From NCBI RefSeq assembly GCF_000719865.1, contig NZ_JOID01000008.1:372001-436000 (forward strand): DNA of 64,000 bases, in the 5' to 3' direction. A program made the translations under genes and the position numbers. Within the stretch, counting starts at the first letter, position 1. Each line of letters begins with the position of its first letter. Source of the DNA: Streptomyces albus subsp. albus. Its GTDB lineage: Bacteria > Actinomycetota > Actinomycetes > Streptomycetales > Streptomycetaceae. Below are positions 25,784-34,932 of this stretch, in pieces. The notes under the pieces are model-generated. The model did no database searches. It was given only the letters and a program-made list of their open reading frames with translations, and was not told where the DNA came from.

Positions 25784-26769
25784 CCGGCCACCCCCGGCAC
25801 TCCCTGCTTCCGTATGTCCTTCGCCAGCCGGTAGAGACCGGCGATGTCCGCGCCCTCGTCCAAAAACTCCAGTTCGGGGGAGGGCAGTCCCAGGCCGGCT
25901 ATCTCCTTGCGCTGCGCCTGCTCCAGCCGGACCCGGGCGACATGCTCCCGGGCCTGCTCCAGCAGCGGGTCGACCAGCCGCTCGGCCAGTCCGCCGCGGC
26001 GGGCACCGCCGAGGCCGGCCCGGGACAGCGCCTTGGCGACCGCCTGCCGCTCACCGTCCGCGGCCCGGCGCAGCTCCTCCTCGCCGAGCAGCGGCGGCCT
26101 GACCATGTTGACGAAGATCCCGCCCACCGGCAGCGAGACGGCACGCAGCTCCGCCACCCCGTCCACCGTCTCCTGGACGGGCATCTCCTCCAGCAGCGTC
26201 ACCAGGTGGACGGCCGTCTCCGGGGACTTCAGCACCCGCATCACGGCCTGCGCCTGGTTGTGTATGGGGCCCACCCGGGCCAGCCCGGCGACCTCGTCGT
26301 TGACGTTCAGGAAGCGGGTGATGCGGCCGGTCGGCGGGGCGTCCATGACCACGTGGTCGTAGACGGGGCGGCCGTTCTTCCGCTTGCGGCGGACCGCCTC
26401 GCACACCTTGCCGGTCAGCAGGACGTCCCGCAGCCCCGGCGCGATGGTCGTGGCGAAGTCGATCGCGCCGAGCTTCTTCAGCGCCCGGCCGGCGCCGCCG
26501 AGCTTGTAGAACATCTGCAGATAGTCGAGCAGGGCCCGCTCGGCGTCCAAGGCCAGGGCGAACACCTCGCCGCCGCCCGGGCCGACCGCGATCTTGCGTT
26601 CCTCGTAGGGCAGGGCGTCCGTCTCGAAGAGCTGCGCGATGCCCTGCCGGCCCTCCACCTCGACCAGCAGCGTCCGCCGCCCCTCCTCGGCCAGGGCGAG
26701 CGCGAGGGCCGCGGCGACCGTGGTCTTCCCGGTACCGCCCTTGCCGCTGACGACGTGGAGCCTGCTCAT
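25780..26769 (-). CDS. ArsA/Get3-like ATPase, first of a pair, with signature lysine
   Basis: The product has 329 residues; I start at the ATG at 26769 where the conserved MSRLHVVSGKGGTGKTT begins. It keeps the intradimer signature Lys (GKGGTGKT). Further motifs are TLLVEVEGRQGIAQLF, VVMDAPPTGRITRFLNV (switch II) and GGIFVNMVRPPLL. No arsenic-binding Cys triad is evident. The gene forms an operon with the second ATPase through a 4-base overlap. The DUF4177 gene lies divergently 72 bases away. I infer a membrane-protein targeting or chaperone-type ATPase from the family. Confidence 0.88.
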   Translation of the reverse strand: MSRLHVVSGKGGTGKTTVAAALALALAEEGRRTLLVEVEGRQGIAQLFETDALPYEERKIAVGPGGGEVFALALDAERALLDYLQMFYKLGGAGRALKKLGAIDFATTIAPGLRDVLLTGKVCEAVRRKRKNGRPVYDHVVMDAPPTGRITRFLNVNDEVAGLARVGPIHNQAQAVMRVLKSPETAVHLVTLLEEMPVQETVDGVAELRAVSLPVGGIFVNMVRPPLLGEEELRRAADGERQAVAKALSRAGLGGARRGGLAERLVDPLLEQAREHVARVRLEQAQRKEIAGLGLPSPELEFLDEGADIAGLYRLAKDIRKQGVPGVAG

Positions 26770-26841
26770 GCATGGGAGCCTAACCAGTCGGGGCACGGGC
26801 TACGCACGAGCCCGGGTGTCGCAGGCATTACAGTCACCACC

Positions 26842-27000
26842 ATGACCAAGTGGGAATACGCGACCGTGCCGCTGCTCGTCCATGCCACCAAGCAGATCCT
26901 CGACACCTGGGGCGAGGACGGCTGGGAACTCGTCCAGGTCGTACCGGGCCCCAATACGGAACAGCTCGTGGCCTATCTGAAGCGTGAGAAGAGCGCATGA
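26842..27000 (+). CDS. DUF4177 small protein
   Basis: A 52-residue protein, MTKWEYATVPLLVHATKQI onward, with the DUF4177 core W-E-Y...GEDGWELVQVVPGP. Its function is unknown. A TACAGT box at 26829-26834 lies seven bases before the ATG, which suggests a leaderless transcript. The stop overlaps the next ATG (ATGA), coupling it to the RidA-family gene. The same pair occurs beside wblA in relatives I recall. Confidence 0.85.
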   Translation: MTKWEYATVPLLVHATKQILDTWGEDGWELVQVVPGPNTEQLVAYLKREKSA

Positions 27001-27488
27001 GCGCTGTCGAGGACAGGCTCGCGGAACTCGGGCTGACGCTGCCCGGCGTGGCCGCGCCGGTCGCCGCGTACATCCCGGCCCTGCGGACCGGGCGCTACGT
27101 CCACACCTCCGGGCAGCTGCCGCTCGTCGAGGGCAAGCTGCCGCTGACCGGCAAGGTCGGCGCGGAGGTCACCGCCGAGGAGGCCAAGGAGCTGGCCCGC
27201 ACCTGCGCGCTGAACGCGCTGGCGGCGGTCAAGTCCGTGATCGGTGACCTCGACCGCGTCGTCCGTGTCGTCAAGGTCACCGGCTTCGTCGCCTCCGCCC
27301 CGGACTTCACCGGCCAGCCGGGTGTCATCAACGGCACCAGCGAGCTGCTGGGCGAGGTGCTCGGCGAGAAGGGCGTGCACGCGCGGAGCGCGGTCGGGGT
27401 GGCGGTGCTGCCGCTGGACGCGCCCGTCGAGGTCGAGATCCAGGTCGAGGTCGAGGACGGCGCGGACGCCGGGGCCGCGGCGGGCTGA
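26997..27488 (+). CDS. RidA/YjgF-family protein (enamine/imine deaminase-like)
   Basis: The 163-residue product resembles the YjgF_endoribonuc/RidA fold: RYVHTSGQLPLVEGKLPLTGKVG near the N-terminus, ALNALAAVKSVIGDLDRVVRVVKVTGFV in the middle and ARSAVGVAVLPLDAPVEVEI at the end. The canonical RidA Arg in the RSAVGV position is present (A-R-S-A-V-G-V). RidA proteins hydrolyse reactive enamines released by PLP enzymes. Members of this length belong to a divergent actinobacterial subgroup whose activity is not proven. Translation is coupled to the DUF4177 gene. Confidence 0.88.
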   Translation: MSAVEDRLAELGLTLPGVAAPVAAYIPALRTGRYVHTSGQLPLVEGKLPLTGKVGAEVTAEEAKELARTCALNALAAVKSVIGDLDRVVRVVKVTGFVASAPDFTGQPGVINGTSELLGEVLGEKGVHARSAVGVAVLPLDAPVEVEIQVEVEDGADAGAAAG

Positions 27489-27646
27489 CCGCTCGCTCTC
27501 GCTGTCCGGCGCGGGCCGCGGGATGCCGGGGCCGGGCCGGCGGGCGCGCGGCGGGCCGTGCCCCGTCCGGCCGCCGCCGGCCCTTCCGCGCCTTCCGTGC
27601 CTGGTCAGCCCTCGAACATCAGGGCGGAAACGCATAGCATCCGGCC

Positions 27647-28612
27647 ATGTCCGCAACGAATGGCCAGTGGTACCCGCCCGAGTGGCCCGAACGCATCCGG
27701 GCCCTGGCGAGCGGTGAGCTCACCGCCGTGACCCCGCGCCGCGCCGCGACCGTCCTGCTGCTGCGGGACAGCACCGCCGGGCCCGAGGTCCACATGCTCC
27801 GCCGGCGTACGTCCATGGCGTTCGCCGGAGGCGTGTACGCCTACCCGGGTGGCGGCGTGGACGTCCGGGACGAGCGCCCCGTCGGCTGGGCCGGCCCCTC
27901 CCGCTCGGACTGGGCGCGGTGGCTCGGCACCGACGAGGCCGGGGCCCAGGCCATCGTCTGTGCGGCCGTCCGGGAGACCTTCGAGGAGGCCGGGGTGCTC
28001 CTCGCCGGATCGAGCCCCGGCACGGTCGTCGAGGACACCACGGGCGAGGACTGGGAGGTGGACCGGGCCGCGCTCGTCGCCCGCGATCTCTCCTTCGCCG
28101 ACTTCCTCTCCCGGCGCGGGCTGCTGCTCCGCAGCGACCTGCTGGCGCCCTGGGACCGCTGGATCACCCCGGAGTTCGAACCCCGGCGCTACGACACCTG
28201 GTTCTTCGCCGCGGCCATGCCGCGCGGCCAGCGCACCCGCGACGTCTCCACCGAGGCGGACCGCACGCTCTGGATCCGTCCCGCCGAGGCCGCCGCCGGA
28301 CACGACCGGGGCGAGCTGACGATGATGCCGCCGACCATCGCCACGCTGCGCCGCCTCCAGCCGTACGGCTCGGCCGCCGAGGTGCTCGCCGCGGCCGCGG
28401 ACCGCGAGCTGACGCCCGTCCTGGCCGTGGCGGAGGTACGGGACGACGGCATCGTGCTGAGCTGGCCGGGGAACGACGAGTTCACCACCCGCATCCCGGG
28501 CGGACCCGGAGCGCCGTCGCCCGCCCCGGCCGCTTCCCCCCGGCCGGCCCCGGCTTCGTCTCCCGCTCCGTCCCCGGCCCCGTCCGCCCCGGCCGAGGGA
28601 GCGGGCGCATGA
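27647..28612 (+). CDS. Nudix hydrolase
   Basis: The product has 321 residues. The fold begins with RRAATVLLLRDSTAGPEVHMLRR and a glycine-rich AYPGGGVDVRDE. The catalytic helix reads AVRETFEEAGVLLAG (RE-x-x-EE-x-G), separated from the Gly by a longer insert than the classical box. Such long-insert Nudix proteins are often related to NUDT7/19-like enzymes, so a nucleoside-diphosphate-linked or CoA-type substrate is possible. The C-terminus is a Pro/Ala/Ser-rich tail. TAGCAT at 27635-27640, six bases before the ATG, points to a leaderless transcript. The stop overlaps the start of the metallo-hydrolase gene (ATGA). Confidence 0.88.
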   Translation: MSATNGQWYPPEWPERIRALASGELTAVTPRRAATVLLLRDSTAGPEVHMLRRRTSMAFAGGVYAYPGGGVDVRDERPVGWAGPSRSDWARWLGTDEAGAQAIVCAAVRETFEEAGVLLAGSSPGTVVEDTTGEDWEVDRAALVARDLSFADFLSRRGLLLRSDLLAPWDRWITPEFEPRRYDTWFFAAAMPRGQRTRDVSTEADRTLWIRPAEAAAGHDRGELTMMPPTIATLRRLQPYGSAAEVLAAAADRELTPVLAVAEVRDDGIVLSWPGNDEFTTRIPGGPGAPSPAPAASPRPAPASSPAPSPAPSAPAEGAGA

Positions 28613-29439
28613 CGGACGCGGCCGCACTGCCCGGACAGCCCCGCGGGCAGGTCGTCTCCGGGCCCGCCACGGAGCGGACCCACTGCGTCCTGGCCCCCAA
28701 CCCCTCACCGATGACGCTGGACGGCACCAACACCTGGATCGTCTCCGAACCGGACTCGGACCTCGCCGTCGTCATCGACCCGGGACCGTTGCACGACTCC
28801 CACCTCGCCGAGGTCGCGGCGACGGCCGAGCGCGCCGGCAAGCGGATCGCGCTGACCCTCCTCACCCACGGGCACGCCGACCACGCGGAGGGGGCGGCGC
28901 GCTTCGCCGCGCTGACCGGATCGAAGGTGCGGGCCCTGGACCCCGCCCTGCGCCTCGGGGACGAAGGGCTGGGCGCCGGGGACGTCGTCACCACCGGAGG
29001 TCTGGAACTGCGGGTCGTCCCCACCCCCGGGCACACCTCCGACTCCCTCTCCTTCCACCTGCCGGCCGACGCGGCCGTCCTCACCGGCGACACGGTGCTC
29101 GGCCGGGGCACGACGATGGTCGCGCACCCGGACGGGCGGCTGGGGGAGTACCTGGACTCGCTGCGGCGGCTGCGGTCGCTGACCGTCGACGACGGGGTGG
29201 ACACCGTGCTGCCCGGCCACGGGCCGGTGCTCGACGACGCCCGGGGCGCCCTGGAGTTCTATCTCGCCCACCGGGCCAGTCGGCTGGCGCAGGTCGAGAC
29301 CGCGGTCGAGGCCGGCCACCGGTCGGCCCCGGACGTCGTGGCCCATGTGTACGCCGACGTCGACCGCACGCTGTGGCCGGCCGCCGAGCTGTCGGTGCGG
29401 GCGCAGCTGGACTATCTGCGGGAGCACGGACTGGTCTGA
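28609..29439 (+). CDS. Metallo-beta-lactamase-fold hydrolase (LACTB2-like)
   Basis: A 276-residue enzyme. The metal-binding motif LLTHGHADHAEG (HxHxDH) is complete; the later ligands sit in PTPGHTSDSLSF, LTGDTVLG (Asp) and VLPGHGPV (His). MTLDGTNTWIV near residue 35 is typical of the LACTB2/glyoxalase-II-like group. Relatives cleave RNA or thioesters; the substrate here is not determined. The C-terminal winged helix (ELSVRAQLDYLREHGLV) is a family feature. It is translated together with the Nudix protein and ends at a strong hairpin. Confidence 0.9.
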   Translation: MTDAAALPGQPRGQVVSGPATERTHCVLAPNPSPMTLDGTNTWIVSEPDSDLAVVIDPGPLHDSHLAEVAATAERAGKRIALTLLTHGHADHAEGAARFAALTGSKVRALDPALRLGDEGLGAGDVVTTGGLELRVVPTPGHTSDSLSFHLPADAAVLTGDTVLGRGTTMVAHPDGRLGEYLDSLRRLRSLTVDDGVDTVLPGHGPVLDDARGALEFYLAHRASRLAQVETAVEAGHRSAPDVVAHVYADVDRTLWPAAELSVRAQLDYLREHGLV

Positions 29440-29446
29440 GGAAGCG

Positions 29447-29504
29447 CACGGGCCCCCGGCGGGGACATCCGGACCTGTCCGGAGTCCCGCGGCGGGGGCC
29501 CGTG
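29447..29504. terminator. Terminator between the metallo-hydrolase and crp genes
   Basis: CACGGGCCCCCG at 29447-29458 pairs with its complement at 29493-29504, with a second inner arm between. The hairpin separates convergent genes and could serve both. Confidence 0.7.
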
Positions 29505-29552
29505 GGTGAGCGGGGGGGGCGCGGTGCGCAAGAGGCGCGCGAGCGCCGGGTG

Positions 29553-30227
29553 TCAGCGGGAGCGCTTCGCGAGCCGCTCGACGTCCAGCAGGATCACCGC
29601 GCGCGCCTCCAGCCGCAGCCAGCCGCGGCCGGCGAAGTCGGCGAGCGCCTTGTTGACCGTCTCGCGGGAGGCGCCGACCAGCTGGGCCAGCTCCTCCTGC
29701 GTCAGGTCGTGCACCACGTGGATGCCCTCCTCGGACTGCACGCCGAAGCGGCGGGAGAGGTCCAGCAGTGCCTTGGCCACGCGGCCCGGGACATCGGAGA
29801 AGACCAGGTCGGACATGGTGTCGTTGGTCCGGCGCAGCCGCCGCGCGATGGCGCGGAGCAGCGCGGTCGACACCTCGGGCCGGGCGTTGAGCCAGGGCTG
29901 CAGGTCGCCGTGGCCGAGGCCGAGCAGCTTGACCTCGGTGAGGGCGGTGGCCGTGGCCGTCCGCGGGCCCGGGTCGAAGAGCGACAGCTCACCGATGAGT
30001 TCACCGGGGCCGAGCACGGCGAGCATGTTCTCGCGGCCGTCGGGAGAGGTGCGGTGCAGCTTCACCTTGCCCTCGGTCACCACATACAGGCGGTCTCCCG
30101 GGTCGCCCTCGTGGAACAGGGCCTCGCCTCGCGCAAGGGTGGCCTCGGCCATCGAGGCGCGCAGCTCAGCGGCCTGCTCGTCATCGAGCGCCGCGAAAAG
30201 CGGGGCGCGCCGCAGAACGTCGTCCAC
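29553..30227 (-). CDS. crp: Cyclic AMP receptor protein Crp (Crp/Fnr family)
   Basis: The 224-residue product starts at the GTG at 30227 with AAGGAGA at ideal spacing. This gives the length and N-terminus (VDDVLRRAPLFAALDD) I recall for Streptomyces Crp. The nucleotide-binding domain has LFHEGDPGDRLYVVTEGKVKL and the phosphate cassette GELIGELSLFDPGPRTATA. The C-terminal helix-turn-helix is LTQEELAQLVGASRETVNKALADF. Streptomyces Crp controls germination, development and many antibiotic clusters. A palindrome 63 bases upstream of the start may be an autoregulatory site. Confidence 0.95.
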   Translation of the reverse strand: MDDVLRRAPLFAALDDEQAAELRASMAEATLARGEALFHEGDPGDRLYVVTEGKVKLHRTSPDGRENMLAVLGPGELIGELSLFDPGPRTATATALTEVKLLGLGHGDLQPWLNARPEVSTALLRAIARRLRRTNDTMSDLVFSDVPGRVAKALLDLSRRFGVQSEEGIHVVHDLTQEELAQLVGASRETVNKALADFAGRGWLRLEARAVILLDVERLAKRSR

Positions 30228-30289
30228 GAGATCTCTCCTTGTCGACATGCCCAGAGGACCTTGATCCCCATGATGCCGGACGGCATAAC

Positions 30290-30305
30290 TGTGTGATCAA
30301 ACACA
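30290..30305. promoter_or_regulatory. Candidate Crp-binding palindrome upstream of crp
   Basis: TGTGTGATCAAACACA is a perfect inverted repeat of TGTGT with a 6-base spacer and resembles the CRP consensus TGTGA-N6-TCACA. It lies 63 bases before the crp start. A second small palindrome (ACACAAGTGT) overlaps its right edge at 30301-30310. Autoregulation is an inference. Confidence 0.55.
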
Positions 30306-30452
30306 AGTGTGGCGCATCGCCGCCGCGAGCCATACGGCAGGGGGCCGATTGGGGGGTGATTCTTTGCGGCCGGGGCGGATGACGGTGCCTGGCCTTAGGC
30401 TGGCCGGGTATCCAATACGCCTTTGAGAGCACAGGATAAGGGGGCCGGACGG

Positions 30453-31366
30453 GTGACTGAGGCGCCTGATTCCGCTGTGGGCGAACGCGAGCCCGGGAGA
30501 GCACGGAAAGCCGCGCAGGCGAAGGGCGCCAAGGCGGGCGGGGCGGCGCGGGCGGGCACGTCCGCCGAGCCGGCCAAGACCGCCAAGCCCACCAAGGCCG
30601 CCAAGCCCGAGTCGCGGCTGGCGCTGGTCCGCAGGGCGCGGCGGATCAACCGCGAACTCGCGGAGGTCTACCCGTACGCCCACCCCGAGCTGGACTTCCG
30701 CAATCCCTTCGAACTGCTGGTGGCCACGGTCCTCTCCGCCCAAACCACCGACCTCCGGGTGAACCAGACCACGCCCGGCCTCTTCGCCGCCTACCCCACC
30801 CCGGAGGAGATGGCGGCCGCCCACCCCGAGGAGCTGGAGCAGATCATCCGGCCCACCGGCTTCTTCCGGTCCAAGGCCAAGTCGCTGCTGGGCCTCTCCG
30901 CCGCGCTGCGGGACCGCTTCGGCGGCGAGGTGCCGGGCCGGTTGGAGGATCTGGTCACCCTCCCCGGCGTCGGCCGCAAGACGGCCAATGTGGTGCTGGG
31001 CAACGCCTTCGGTGTGCCGGGGATCACGGTCGACACCCACTTCGGGCGGCTGGTGCGCCGCTGGAAATGGACGGAGCAGGAGGACCCGGAGAAGGTCGAG
31101 GCCGAGATCGCCGCCCTCTTCCCGAAGAGCGAGTGGACGATGCTCTCGCACCGGATCGTCTTCCACGGCCGCCGCATCTGCCACGCCCGCAAGCCCGCCT
31201 GCGGAGCCTGCCCCATCGCCCCGCTCTGCCCGGCGTACGGCGAGGGCGAGACGGACCCGGAGAAGGCGAAGAAGCTGCTCAAGTACGAGATGGGCGGGCA
31301 GCCGGGCCAGCGGCTCAGCCCGCCCGCCGACTACCCCGGCAAGCCCGCGCCGCCGCTGGGGGCGGA

Positions 31367-31370
<4 letters not shown>
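30453..31370 (+). CDS. nth: Endonuclease III (DNA glycosylase/AP lyase)
   Basis: The product has 305 residues if the GTG at 30453 is used; a TTG at 30423 would add ten. An Ala/Lys-rich low-complexity N-terminus of ~60 residues precedes the enzyme. The helix-hairpin-helix [20 protein letters not shown] holds the catalytic Lys, and VDTHFGRL holds the catalytic Asp. The [4Fe-4S] loop C-x6-C-x2-C-x5-C is complete ([17 protein letters not shown]). The enzyme excises oxidised pyrimidines in base-excision repair. Its stop overlaps the GTG of the Nudix gene, making a coupled run. Confidence 0.95.
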
Positions 31371-32149
<779 letters not shown>

Positions 32150-32161
32150 GACGGTGTCCCG

Positions 32162-33361
32162 GTGAATGTGCTGGACGTCCTGCTGCTGCTCGCCGCCGTG
32201 TGGTTCGCGGTCGTGGGCTACCGCCAAGGTTTCGTGGTCGGCATCCTCTCGGTGATCGGCTTCCTCGGCGGCGGTCTCATCGCCGTCTATCTGCTGCCGG
32301 TGATCTGGGACCAGCTCACCGACCGCTCTCCTCCGGGCACCGCGGCCGTGGTCGTGGCCGTCATCATCGTGATCGTCTGCGCCTCCGTCGGCCAGGCCTT
32401 CACCACGCACCTCGGCAACAAGCTGCGCCGGCACATCACCTGGTCCCCGGCGCGCGCTCTGGACGCGACGGGCGGCGCGCTGGTCAACGTCGTCGCCATG
32501 CTGCTGGTCGCCTGGCTGATCGGCTCGGCGCTGGCCGGGATAGCCCTCCCGCCCGTGGGCAAGGAGGTGCGCAACTCCAAGGTGCTGCTCGGCGTCGAGC
32601 AGGTCATTCCGGACGCGGCCGACAGCTGGTTCTCGGAGTTCGGGTCCGTCCTGGCGCAGAACGGCTTCCCGCAGGTCTTCAGCCCGTTCTCCAATGAACC
32701 CATCACCTCCGTGGAGCCGCCCGACCCGAAGCTGGCGAACAGCCCGGTCGTCGCCCGCGCGCAGCGCAGCATCGTCAAGGTGCTGGGCACCGCGGACAGT
32801 TGCAGCAAGGTCCTGGAGGGCACCGGCTTTGTCTTCGCGCCGAACCGCGTCATGACGAACGCCCATGTCGTCGGCGGTGTGGACGAGCCGACCGTGCAGA
32901 TCGGCGGCGAGGGCCGGCTGTACGACGCCACGGTCGTGCTCTACGACTGGGAGCGCGACATAGCCGTGCTCAACGTCCCCGGACTGGAGGCGCCCGCACT
33001 GGAGTTCGCCGAGCAGGACGCCGAACGCGGGGACGACGCGATCGTCGCCGGCTTCCCGGAGAACGGCGGCTTCGACGTACGGGCGGCGCGCGTCCGCAGC
33101 CGCATACAGGCGGACGGCCCGGACATATACCACCGGGGCACCGTGAGCCGCGACGTCTACTCCCTCTTCACACTGGTCCGCCAGGGCAACTCCGGCGGTC
33201 CGCTGCTGACCGCCGACGGCCGGGTCTCCGGCGTCATCTTCGCCAAGTCCCTCGACGACGAGGACACCGGCTACGCGCTCACGGTCGACGAGGTGCGCGA
33301 GGACATCCGGCGCGGACGCACGGCCGAGCAGACCGTGGACAGTCAGGGCTGCGCCCTGTAG
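32162..33361 (+). CDS. MarP-type membrane serine protease (CvpA plus trypsin-like domain)
   Basis: The product has 399 residues. Residues ~1-150 form a CvpA-like domain with four hydrophobic segments. The protease domain (~185-385) has the complete triad: His in VMTNAHVVGG, Asp in WERDIAVLNV and Ser in VRQGNSGGPLL. A Cys (DSCSKVLEG) and the C-terminal QGCAL Cys may form the disulfide known in MarP. In mycobacteria MarP protects against acid by processing a peptidoglycan hydrolase; the same periplasmic role is likely here. It starts 12 bases after the Nudix stop and is followed by a perfect hairpin. Confidence 0.93.
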   Translation: MNVLDVLLLLAAVWFAVVGYRQGFVVGILSVIGFLGGGLIAVYLLPVIWDQLTDRSPPGTAAVVVAVIIVIVCASVGQAFTTHLGNKLRRHITWSPARALDATGGALVNVVAMLLVAWLIGSALAGIALPPVGKEVRNSKVLLGVEQVIPDAADSWFSEFGSVLAQNGFPQVFSPFSNEPITSVEPPDPKLANSPVVARAQRSIVKVLGTADSCSKVLEGTGFVFAPNRVMTNAHVVGGVDEPTVQIGGEGRLYDATVVLYDWERDIAVLNVPGLEAPALEFAEQDAERGDDAIVAGFPENGGFDVRAARVRSRIQADGPDIYHRGTVSRDVYSLFTLVRQGNSGGPLLTADGRVSGVIFAKSLDDEDTGYALTVDEVREDIRRGRTAEQTVDSQGCAL

Positions 33362-33430
33362 CGACAGGGCCCGGGGCGCCCTTGGCCGGCCGCGCAGGCC
33401 GGACGGGCCGCACGGGCCGCACGCATGAGG

Positions 33431-33460
33431 GCCGCCCCGGTCCTGTGGGGCCGGGGCGGC
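33431..33460 (+). terminator. Terminator after the nth-Nudix-marP run
   Basis: A perfect 10-base stem (GCCGCCCCGG / CCGGGGCGGC) surrounds a 10-base loop, 70 bases after the marP-like stop. Confidence 0.75.
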
Positions 33461-33582
33461 GTCGGATGCGTACGGACGGTGGTGCTGCGCTGTGCTGCGC
33501 CGCCCGGCACCGGGCCGCCGCGGGACGCGGTTGTCCCGGGGATCCGGCGGCCGGCCGGCCGGTCGTGGTCAGCGGTCGGTGA

Positions 33583-33801
33583 TCAGTCGCGCGGATGGCG
33601 CAGACGCGCCGACACCCAGCGGGCGCGGCGGCGGAGAATGTGCGGGATACCGAGACCCGGGGGCTCCACATCGAAGGCCACGGACGGGTTTTGGGCCCGT
33701 TTCCCGGAGGACCCGGGGGAGACCACCCCCTGAGGGGTGTTCCGCACGATGGCGGCGCGGTGATCACGAGATACGTCACGGTAGTCGTGCGTCCAACCCA
33801 T
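33583..33801 (-). CDS. Small hypothetical basic protein
   Basis: A 72-residue open frame from the ATG at 33801. I do not recognise it, but the residues look like a real protein rather than a shadow: VSRDHRAAIVRNTP, SVAFDVEPPGLGIP and the basic end RRRARWVSARLRHPRD. No strong ribosome-binding site is seen (AAGG is 12-13 bases upstream). There are no Cys and no hydrophobic segment. Other frames here are less protein-like. The gene stands alone between the marP terminator and the alpha/beta hydrolase. Confidence 0.45.
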   Translation of the reverse strand: MGWTHDYRDVSRDHRAAIVRNTPQGVVSPGSSGKRAQNPSVAFDVEPPGLGIPHILRRRARWVSARLRHPRD

Positions 33802-33982
33802 ACCGGGGGCCTTCCCGGGAGCGGTGGTCGGTAACCGCCCGGGAGTGGGCCATTTGGCCTATGCGCCGGGCAATTGGCCATCCCGGCCCCTTCGCGCGCT
33901 GAACCACCGGTCACGGGCCGTCGGACGCCGCCCCCGGACCGTCCCCCGGCACCCGCCGCCCGGACCGCCGGCGGCGTCGGGC

Positions 33983-34909
33983 CTACCGGTCCGGTTCCGG
34001 GTCCTTGAGCCAGCTGATCAGCTCATGGGAGAAGGCCGCCGGATCCTCCTCGTGCGGGAAGTGCCCGAGACCGTCGAACAGCCGCCAGCGGTACGGCGCT
34101 TCGACATACTCGCCGGAACCGGCCGCGCTCCGGGTCCGCATCACCGGGTCGAGCGACCCGTGCAGATGCAGCGTCGGGACCCGCACGGGGCGCTTCATCC
34201 GGCGGTTGAACTGGATGCCGTCGGGGCGGGCCATCGAACGCACCAGCCACCGGTACGGCTCGATCGAGCAATGCGCCGTCGAGGGGATGGACATGGCCCG
34301 GCGGTAGGTCTCCACCGTCTCGTCCTCCGGCAGCCGCGGGCCCGACCACTCGCGGATCAGCCGGCCCACCAGGGCGGCGTCGTCGGCGAGCAGGTGCCGC
34401 TCCGGCAGCCAGGGGCGCTGGAAACCCCAGACATACGAACCGGCCCGGGTCTGCCGGACGTCCGTGAGCATCGCCGAGCGCCAGCGGCGCGGATGCGGCA
34501 TGGAGGTGACCGCGAGCCGGCGCACCAGCTTGGGGCGCATCACCGCCGCGGTCCAGGCCAGGTAGCCACCGAGGCCGTGGCCGACGAGGGCGGCGTCCGG
34601 CTCGCCGAGGGAGCGGATCACCCCGGTGACGTCGAGGGCGAGGTTGGCCGGATCGTAGCCCCGCGGGGTGCGGTCGCTGCCGCCCACGCCGCGCAGGTCC
34701 ATGGCGACGGCCCGGAAGCCCGCGCCGGCGAGGGCGGTCAGCTGGTGCCGCCAGGCCCACCAGAACTCCGGGAAGCCGTGGAGCAGCAGGACCAGCGGCC
34801 CGTCACCGGCCTCGGCGATGTGGAAGCGGGCGCCGTTGGCGGCGACGTCCCGGTGGGTCCAGGGACCGTCGATCCTGACGGCCGTGGCGGAGGTTTCGGG
34901 CGAGGTCAT
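33983..34909 (-). CDS. Alpha/beta-fold hydrolase with Gly at the nucleophile position
   Basis: The product has 308 residues from the ATG at 34909. The oxyanion loop LLLHGFPEFWWAWRHQL and VAMDLRGVGGSD are typical of the epoxide-hydrolase/haloalkane-dehalogenase branch. The nucleophile elbow reads VGHGLGGYLAW, so the position normally Asp or Ser (G-H-D/S-x-G) is Gly. The later acid and His regions are present: LHGSLDPVMRTR and GLGHFPHEEDP. Unless the nucleophile lies elsewhere the protein should be inactive as an esterase. The cytoplasmic holin-like gene lies 23 bases upstream on the same strand, so they are probably co-transcribed. Confidence 0.85.
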   Translation of the reverse strand: MTSPETSATAVRIDGPWTHRDVAANGARFHIAEAGDGPLVLLLHGFPEFWWAWRHQLTALAGAGFRAVAMDLRGVGGSDRTPRGYDPANLALDVTGVIRSLGEPDAALVGHGLGGYLAWTAAVMRPKLVRRLAVTSMPHPRRWRSAMLTDVRQTRAGSYVWGFQRPWLPERHLLADDAALVGRLIREWSGPRLPEDETVETYRRAMSIPSTAHCSIEPYRWLVRSMARPDGIQFNRRMKRPVRVPTLHLHGSLDPVMRTRSAAGSGEYVEAPYRWRLFDGLGHFPHEEDPAAFSHELISWLKDPEPDR

Positions 34910-34932
34910 GCGGAGAGCGTGCCACACTCCCG

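Noticed and set aside
25780..26769. Arsenic resistance by the ArsA-like ATPases
   Set aside because: No ArsB, ArsR or ArsC gene nearby and no arsenite-binding Cys triad seen.
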